Source: Fratercula arctica (lineage: Eukaryota > Chordata > Aves > Charadriiformes > Alcidae). From it: a DNA stretch of 64,000 nucleotides. Where the stretch lies: positions 11,158,100 through 11,222,099 of the forward strand of contig CANTUZ010000025.1 of assembly GCA_947846985.1 (NCBI GenBank), written 5' to 3'. The notes beneath the pieces are model-generated. The model was given only the letters and a program-made list of their open reading frames with translations, did not search any database and was not told where the DNA came from. Positions 58,078 through 64,000 of this stretch are shown piece by piece. Position 1 is the stretch's first letter. Every line of letters begins with the position of its first letter. Both the position numbers and the translations under genes were made by a program.

Positions 58078-58422
58078 TGTCGTGGTTTGGCCTCAGACGG
58101 CAACAAAGAACCACGTGCCACTCGCTCGGATTTTCCCAATACGGGAAGGATCAGAAGAAAAAGGCAAAACTCTTGGGTTGAGACAAAGGCAGTTTAACAG
58201 AACAGCAGAGGGAACACGAAACACCCAGCAACAATAACACAGATAGAGGAATATACAAACGCGATTATGGAACCGCCGCTCCCCACCGCTCATTGACCAG
58301 ACCGGGACACACCAGCCCACTCCAAACCCAACTTCCTGCCCCCTCCCCTCCTTTTAATCTCAGGGTGGGCATGGCTCACATGGCATGGAATACTTAACCC
58401 TGTCCCCACCGAAACCAGGACA
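58078..58422 (-). repeat. 5' LTR of ERV B
   Basis: 345 bp. The minus strand starts TGTCCTGGTTTCGGTGGGG and ends CAAACCACGACA. Homologous to the ERV A LTR with small indels (for example CACCCAGCAACAATAAC). Confidence 0.92.
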
Positions 58423-59127
58423 GTGAGTCTGTGCTTTCAGCATTCAGCAAACTACGTTCACTCAGTTAATTAAAAATGCTTGTTCCTTTTTGCCAGTGTA
58501 TGATAGATTTATCCAGCTGGTGTGTCCATTTCCTTTTGCATAATATCTTGATGGAAGTTTTTATCTTTATATGTAATATTGTCTAAACAACACTTCAAAC
58601 CAATTTGCAAACTATATAAATAATATTTTGCAGAAGCTATTTACTTTGAAAGAAATACATTTGCTGTTCAACAAACTGATTAGATTATATAGCTTTGCTA
58701 TTACATCCTTCTAGAATATAATCCTTGACACTATGAAATTTTCAGATTTTGCCTTCACTTAGCCAGAATACATCACTTCCCCAAAATCATGGGAAAAAAC
58801 CTGCTGAAGAATATCCCTAATGGTTCTGTCATGGTGTAGAATTTGACCTCCTGTAGATTAGGTCGCAGTTCTGATCCAAACCCTTACAGATGAAATTGCT
58901 CATAGAATAAAGTTATTTATGTGCATAGGTGTTTTTTCATTGTTTGTTATTTTGAAGGATACTTTGCCTTAGATAAAGCATTACCTGGAATGGGAATGTA
59001 AATTTATCTTTTTCTTTTTTTCAAGGGATGATATGAAGTATCAAAATGCATCGCCTGATCAGTTTAAGTTCATACATGTGCTAACAACAGCTAGAAAATG
59101 GAAGGAAAGCTAGTTTCACTAACATAT
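58423..59127. other. Non-coding spacer
   Basis: AT-rich. No gene or element recognised. Confidence 0.5.
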
Positions 59128-59749
59128 TGTCCTGGTTTGGGGTGGAGCAGAGCCAACTTTCTGTTCAATGGGGAGGTTCTTGCTCTTGTTTGTTGCTATG
59201 GCAACCAGGGTCAGCTGACCTGGTTATTTACCCTGTGGGGTTGCACCTGTGGGGAGGAGTGGACAGGTCAGGTGACCCAAAACTGACCAATAGGGTTTTT
59301 CATCCCATGCTCAGTATAAAAGCTGAGGGAGAAAGGGGGTTGGGTTTGTTCTTCTTCAATGTTTTAGCTTCTTCAATGCCTCTCTTTCTTCAATGACTGA
59401 TATCAGAGGAGGTTCCTGTCAGTTTGTCTACTTTTGATCCTGGACTGTTGGTTCCTGAGTCAAAATCTGGCATCTAGTTCATGTTTGTCACCGAGTCCAG
59501 TCTGGAACTTCCCCAGTGCCTGCTGGTGATGTTTCCCTGTGAGCTTGATATGGTTTTGTATATATTTGTATGTGTTGTATCTATTTCATTATTTCTTTTT
59601 TTATTTTATTATTAATGTTTCATTAAAGGAGTTTAGTTTTTTCTTAAACTTATAACTTTATTTATCTCTTTTCTTGCTCTCCTTAGAGTGAGAGATGGGG
59701 GAGGGCATCTGTTGTCTTGACATTGGCTAACCTGGCCCAAACCATGACA
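59128..59749 (+). mobile_element. Solo LTR of the ERV C family
   Basis: TGTCCTGGTTTGGGGTGGAG to CCCAAACCATGACA, 622 bp. CCAAT (59287-59291) and TATAAAA (59315-59321) lie in the GACCAATAGG...CAGTATAAAAGCTGAGG block shared with the C1 and C2 LTRs. ATTAAA (about 59622) may serve as polyadenylation signal. Flanks CATAT and CACAC are a poor match, so no clear target duplication. Confidence 0.88.
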
Positions 59750-60193
59750 CACACTTCCAAAAAATGTTTAGCTTTCATCAGTTTTTTAGATGAGACTAAA
59801 CATGTCTAAACTGATAGTAGGGAAGCAAACAACAAAATTAAGGACTTGATGATAAATGACTTCTTTTTTTTAAAAGAATTGTGTTCACATAATGTCATTT
59901 AGTCCCTATTATATACATAATTCTTATATAAAAGGACTGATACCACAAAATAGGCACAATTACTGATACCTGTCACGAGACAATGTAAGTGACAAAAAGA
60001 TAATTTTGGACCCAGCTGGTAAAATACCTTGAGCTTTGGCACACCTGTACACTCTGACAGTTATCTGGCTCCAAAGAACTTTCTGTGGTCAAGAGGCTTA
60101 TGTGTCCCCCTTGCTGGGGTGGTAGCGAGCCCTTGGCCAGCCTTTTTGTAGATGGTAGAAAGATGAAGGTTCCTTAGATGTTTGTTAGACGTG
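59750..60193. other. Non-coding spacer
   Basis: Nothing recognised. Confidence 0.5.
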
Positions 60194-60529
60194 TGTCCTG
60201 GTTCCGGCAGGGACAGGGTTAAGTATTCCATGCCATGTGAGCCACGCCCACCCTGAGATTAAAAGGAGGGAGGGGGCAGGCAGTCGGGTTTGGAGCGGGC
60301 TGGCGCGTCCCAGGTCCGGACCGGCGGGGAGCGGCGGTTTCGTAATCGCGTTTGTATATTTCTCTGTTGGTATTATTGTTGTTGTTTTCTTGTTCCCTTT
60401 GCTGTTCTGTTAAACTGCCTTTGTCTCAACCTAAGAGTTTTGCCTTTTTCTTCTGATCCTTCCCGTACCGGGAAGTGCTGAGCGAGCGACACGTGGTTCT
60501 TTGTTGCCATCTGAGGCCAAACCACTACA
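60194..60529 (+). mobile_element. Solo LTR of the ERV A family
   Basis: 336 bp, TGTCCTGGTTCCGGCAGGG to AAACCACTACA, with perfect target duplication ACGTG (60189-60193 and 60530-60534). Very close to the ERV A 5' LTR. Formed by recombination between the two LTRs of a provirus. Confidence 0.96.
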
Positions 60530-61989
60530 ACGTGAGCAGTTGATCATGACAGCCACTCATTTTGGAAGGTGAGGAAGGAATGAAAGAGATTCAGCCATGG
60601 AAACCCTAATAAATTGTTTTTGGGAGGAGCTAATTTAAGAAAATATTTCACATGCAACATGAGACTTTGTACATGGATCCAAAGCAAAATTTTCTCCTAC
60701 AAACTGCACTGCTTTTGTCTGAGGTGGCTACAGAGTGCTCAGATATTCTCTTCTGTCAATAGAGCTGCGTGTGATAGAAGTAATTTAAGAGGAGGAAAGA
60801 GGGCAATCTTAAACTGTCATAGGTATTTGTTAATTAAGTGTGTGTCTAAATCTTTAGTCATGCAATTAGTCTCATTGATTGAAACTAAAGGCTCACATAA
60901 AGAGGGCTGAATTTATTGCACAGGTTGTTTTGGATGGGGGGCTGGGGGTGGGTGAAGGAAAGTGCCAAAATGTATGATAGAAAAATAAAAGATAGAAATA
61001 GCAAAGAATGATGTAAATATAGGAAAAACATGCTTTGCGAGTGTTCAATTACAGATAATACAGTGATACAGCTAACTGCAATGCTTAGATACTGACCTTA
61101 TTGTTCTAAGAGTTAGACTTAAAGACGAAGTTTGCATCCATCCCCATTACAGTTTGCACAGTGCAGAGGTTTCTCTGTAAAAATTCTTCTGTAAATCTAA
61201 AAATGCTAGAAATTAAGGACCAGATCATACCTCTTTCCCTGATGGGGAAAGTGTCCTTGGACATGAAACTAGTGGCTTAGCTATGAAAAATAATGGGAGA
61301 AGAAAAAAAAAAAGACTCAATAGTGGCCATACAGATCTCAAAAGAGAAGCTTGAGCTGAGCCCTTGTCCCACAATGTACAAATGTAGTAAACGTCTAAGT
61401 ACTGTAATGTAGCTTTAATTAAACATAGACCAAAACCTCCTTGATCTAAGGTCATGGGGATTATCATGATAAGAATTTGGCCTAGTTCTGGATGAATTTG
61501 CTTCAGTGCAGAAGAAAGGCAGTAATGCTTTGTGTGTTTTGATACTGGGATGGAATAAAGCAGCTATATTATATCCTGTAGGTACAGCTTATTTACCAGA
61601 GGACACTGCATGAATCCCCTTTCCTGTGCCTTCCTATGCCTTACCTGATTTAATATGCTAGCCTCTTTTGCAAACTTGTTGTTTGATGCCTTCTTTCTAA
61701 TAATGCATGGTGGTGTAATATAGTTTTGAGGGATATTCTAATTTATATTTTATATTCTGATTTAGATGTGTAAACATTCTCTTTTGAAAAATCCTCAGAG
61801 GCATGCAGTCATCTCTTAGTACTTAGAGAAGATGCAAATAAACAGAATCAAGTTATTAAATTTTCTTGATTTGATATTCCAACTGTCTGGCCTTTTAATT
61901 TTGTTTTGATGAATTTAAATTCAACTAAATGTCACATTCAGAATGTTAATACTCCAGTCATACTTAGAAATTTATTCTGAATATCTAGT
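60530..61989. other. Non-coding spacer
   Basis: AT-rich. No gene or element recognised. Confidence 0.5.
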
Positions 61990-62950
61990 ATGTGCTGTTT
62001 AACATCTTTGTCAGCGACATGGACAGTGGGATTGAGTGCACCCTCAGCAAGTTTGCCAATAACACCAAGCTGTGTAGCACGGTCAACATGCTGGAGGGAA
62101 GGGATACCATCCAAAGGGACCTAGACAGGCTTGAGAGGTGGGCCTGTGCAAACCTTGTGAAATTCAACCAGGCCAAGTGCAAGGTCCTGCACGTGGGTTG
62201 GGGCAATCCCAAGTACAAATGCAGGCTGGGCGGGGAATGACTTGAGAGCAGCCCTGAGGAGAAGAACTTGGGGGTGTTGGTTGATGACAAGCTCAACATG
62301 AGCCATCAATGTACACTTGCAGCCCAGAAAGACAACCGTGTCCTGGGCTGCATCAAAAGAACTGTGGCCAGCAGATCAAGAGAGGTGATTCTCCCCCTCT
62401 ACTCCTCTCTCATGAGACCCCACCTGGAGTACTGTGTCCAGCTCTGGAGTTCTCAGCACAAGAAGGACATGGACCTGTTGGAGGGGGTCCAGAGGAGGGC
62501 CACGAAGATGATCAGAGGGCTGTAGCATCTCTCCTATGGAGACAGGCTGAGAGAGTTGGGGTTGTTTAGCCTGGAGGAGAGAAGGCTCCAGGGAGACCTT
62601 ATAGCAGCCTTCCAGTATCTGAAGGGGGCCTACAGGAGAGATGGGGATGGACTCTTTATCAGGGACTGTAGCAATAGGACGAGGGGTAATAGTTTTAAAC
62701 TTAAAGAGGGGAGATTTAGATTAGATATCAGGAAGAAATTCTTTACTGTGAGGGTGATGAGGCACTGGAACAGGTTGCCCAGAGAAGTTTTGAAGGTCCC
62801 ATCCCTGGAAGTGTTCAAGCCCAGGCTGGATGGGGCTTTGAGCAACCTGTTCTAGTGGGAGATGTCCCTGCCCATGGAAATGGGGTTGGAACTAGATGAT
62901 CTTTAAGGTCCCTTCCAACCTAACCCATTCTATGATTCCATGATTCTATG
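61990..62950 (+). mobile_element. CR1 LINE, 5'-truncated
   Basis: Starts at the VLFNIFVSDMDSGIECTLSKF region. The RT active site reads FANN in place of FADD. After a stop and a frameshift: [38 protein letters not shown], then [22 protein letters not shown] and [24 protein letters not shown]. 3' UTR and TTCTATGATTCCATGATTCTATG tail end at 62950. Confidence 0.92.
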
Positions 62951-64000
62951 CTGTAAATTTAATGTTAAATGGAACTTATTACTGGCAGTCAAAGACTACG
63001 TATTATCTCTGAATTAAGAAAAAAGCAACAAACCAACATACGTATACATTCTTTCCTACTTTCAGATTCCAAAGCACCAAATCTGGTATTCACTTCCGAG
63101 TCCCCTCATCTCCAAAAATAATATTTCTTGATATATCATTTTTGTTTATCAGTCACTGCTATGACAGTCAAGAAATCACAAAGGACTTGTGGCACCGTAA
63201 AGGTTATTTTTGTTAATCTAAGAAGGAAACATTGACATATGTTATTCTACTGGATAACTTATACTCCCTCAGTTTGTGAATCTTATCTGTAACAGTCTGA
63301 AAACTTACCTAAAAGCTGCTTTTATTTTGTGTCAATTTCTAGAGTTTAGAACCTGATTCAGCAGTCTGCCAGTGTTTAAATCCTGATCCTTGTGCCTTAA
63401 ATTTAGTATAAGCATGAAAGTATATATATGTATGAGCTACAAATACATTCTGCATAATAATTTATTTATTGCAATTTCCTGCTACTAAACTCATAAATAC
63501 ATGTTAGAGTTATGAAGACAGATTTCCATTTCTTAGCATAATTTTGAAGAAATAAGGATCTCTCTGAATTTGGTCTCACATTTTCTTTCTTTTTTACTAG
63601 AGAGAACAGTCTATTTGCTGGTATTAATTTTCAGTTATTCAGTTACTCATTAAATGTGAATTGTGAACTCTCTGGGAACTTTAAAGGGTCAAGCCCTGTT
63701 GACTTCAGCAGAAGCTTTTTCTGCATCAGATTAGATCATGCTTTCAGTGAGAGTCATCTGACAATAGGAAGTTTGCTTTCTGTTCCCTGTTATCTCCATG
63801 AAACCAACCCTCTAATCCAGTTGTTATTACTGATTTCTATCCTTCCTCTCAGTTGAGGATATATTTGCTTGTTTTGGAGAGTCTTTTGAGTGAGGGATAT
63901 ATGAGAGGCAGGAGTTAAAATTTAATTTTCTCTCCCTCTTTCTCCATAATCTGTTTCTGACATGTCAGTGTGGAGCCTGAGTGGAGCTCTCTACTACCTG
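62951..64000. other. Non-coding end of window
   Basis: AT-rich. No gene or element recognised. Confidence 0.5.

Larger units (their letters stand above)
54416..58422 (-). mobile_element. ERV B: 3'-truncated sister of ERV A
   Basis: From 58422 leftwards: 345-bp 5' LTR, tRNA-Lys primer site, gag, protease and RT up to EAQLVLAP, then cut off at about 54415 by the CR1/LTR junction. RNase H, integrase and 3' LTR are absent. Gag and pol are closely similar to ERV A, with a shorter gag repeat. No target duplication can be checked because the 3' end is missing. Confidence 0.92.

Overview
The window looks like bird nuclear DNA: AT-rich, gene-poor, and packed with CR1 LINEs ending in the avian ATTCTATG-type tail, plus several families of endogenous retroviruses (ERVs) and solo LTRs. 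I find no convincing host protein-coding exon and no tRNA, rRNA, CRISPR array or bacterial-type operon. All substantial coding sequence belongs to retroelements, most of it broken. The species cannot be named from the sequence.

Layout. 1.3-1.7 kb: truncated solo LTR. 2.07-7.87 kb: ERV A (+), a nearly full-length env-less provirus with two 336-bp LTRs, a tRNA-Lys primer site and a perfect 5-bp target duplication. 7.9-8.6 kb: decayed LINE. 8.6-20.0 kb: two ERVs of a related family (C1 on -, C2 on +) lying head to head, forming an inverted repeat with arms of about 3.2 kb and a 2.5-kb spacer; each arm carries the same foreign solo LTR inside pol, and the C2 3' LTR carries a solo LTR of the ERV A family. 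20.0-21.7 kb: gag, primer site and LTR remnant of a third lineage (D, -), ending at three back-to-back perfect hairpins. 23.3-24.1 kb: CR1. 28.8-29.9 kb: CR1 3' end and a possible CR1 ORF1 remnant. 35.2-36.3 kb: a 1.1-kb solo LTR with an internal minisatellite. 37.2-38.0, 39.8-40.6 and 42.7-44.4 kb: three CR1 copies (-). 44.6-45.2 and 46.9-47.3 kb: solo LTRs. 47.6-54.1 kb: 6.5 kb with no recognisable element. 54.1-58.4 kb: LTR scrap, CR1 and ERV B (-), a 3'-truncated sister of ERV A. 59.1-59.7 and 60.2-60.5 kb: solo LTRs. 62.0-62.95 kb: CR1.

The ERVs A, B, C and D belong to one broad ERV-L-like (class III) group: LTR, tRNA-Lys1,2-type primer site, gag, protease, reverse transcriptase/RNase H, integrase, polypurine tract, LTR, with no env. 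Their Gag proteins start with several hydrophobic segments followed by a shared HHL-x-E-x-x-N-N-Y-T-like motif containing an N-glycosylation sequon. That is unusual for a retroviral Gag and is the most interesting protein feature here. The other highlight is the inverted repeat: its arms look identical over most of their length although the LTRs of the two copies are clearly diverged, which points to recent homogenisation by gene conversion or inversion.
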